Assembly: GCA_003539375.1 (NCBI GenBank)
Contig: DPPH01000216.1
Location: 10,700 to 24,677 of the forward strand
Source: Clostridiales bacterium
Lineage (GTDB): Bacteria; Bacillota; Clostridia; Tissierellales; Dethiosulfatibacteraceae
Length of the DNA: 13,978 nt
Reading direction: 5' to 3'
Shown: piece after piece, positions 13,860 to 13,978 of the stretch
Layout: the number at the start of each line of letters is the position of its first letter
Numbering within the stretch: the first letter of the stretch is position 1
The notes under the pieces: generated by a model
Database searches by the model: none
What the model saw: only the letters and a program-made list of their open reading frames with translations
Told to the model about the DNA's origin: nothing
Program-made: the position numbers and the translations under genes

Positions 13860-13978
13860 ATGAAAACAATAGAAAAATCAACTGAAATAAATTCAAATAT
13901 AGAAAAAGATTTTCAAGAACTTCAAAATAAATACGCTCTTTTAGAGCAAGAATTTGAACAAACAGCTGCTAAATTAAA
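13860..13978 (+). CDS. tnpC: IS66 transposase TnpC, N-terminal fragment (runs off window)
   Basis: The first 39 codons of the third IS66 gene, the DDE transposase. Only the N-terminal coiled-coil part is present (KDFQELQNKYALLEQEFEQT), as expected at the TnpC start. It follows tnpB after 110 bp. No Shine-Dalgarno precedes the ATG; a TATAAT at 13848-13853 lies only 6 bp upstream, which would give an almost leaderless transcript if used. Identification rests mainly on position and the leucine-zipper-like start. Confidence 0.75.
   Translation, partial: MKTIEKSTEINSNIEKDFQELQNKYALLEQEFEQTAAKL

Larger units (their letters stand above)
12991..13978 (+). mobile_element. IS66-family insertion sequence, left part (truncated by window end)
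   Basis: The left end GTAAGCGTC at 12991 matches the GTAAGCG terminus shared by IS66 elements. Inside lie tnpA, overlapping tnpB, and the start of tnpC in the standard IS66 order. The right end is beyond the window. The 8 bases AATTATCC (12983-12990) would be the target duplication expected for IS66 and should recur after the right inverted repeat. Confidence 0.85.

Overview
The window is low-GC, AT-rich DNA with strong AAGGAGG-type ribosome binding sites, TTG/GTG as well as ATG starts, a c-di-GMP-I riboswitch, Firmicute-type mobilisation and serine-recombinase genes, and an IS66 element. This points to a Clostridia-type Firmicute. No rRNA, tRNA or core gene allows a finer placement. Most of the window is accessory DNA.

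Left part (1-3195): the 3' portion of a type I restriction R-subunit (hsdR-like DEAD/DEAH helicase, open at the window edge) is followed 13 bp later by an Mrr-family restriction endonuclease. The pair ends in a strong rho-independent terminator whose loop carries the first well-formed copy of a repeat.

Middle part (3144-9232): an integrative, probably mobilisable element. It starts with four to five spaced copies of a CCCCT...TTTTCGGCTTATA...AGGGG hairpin unit. Next come a RepA-like AAA ATPase, a coiled-coil/HTH protein, a cluster of three hairpins that looks like an oriT, a MobC-like ribbon-helix-helix protein without its relaxase, a SHOCT-like miniprotein, a RhuM-family protein, a coiled-coil TIR protein and a large serine recombinase. 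The genes all read rightward with short gaps. RhuM plus TIR sit in the cargo position between the mobilisation module and the recombinase and are the best candidate for an undescribed two-gene defence unit. The rhuM gene has a 27-bp dyad upstream of it and a near-identical dyad inside its own coding sequence; the one base pair that differs is compensated in both arms.

Right part (9233-12542): a 5'-truncated radC/JAMM remnant follows the recombinase and may be debris of the insertion site. After about 500 bp of AT-rich DNA without genes there is a TetR - ABC ATPase - ABC-2 permease operon, with a consensus promoter and a palindromic operator in front of tetR that suggests autoregulation.

End (12543-13978): a c-di-GMP-I (GEMM-I) riboswitch with its terminator no longer leads into a recognisable gene. 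About 200 bp downstream an IS66-family element begins, with left inverted repeat, tnpA, tnpB and the first codons of tnpC, and runs off the window.
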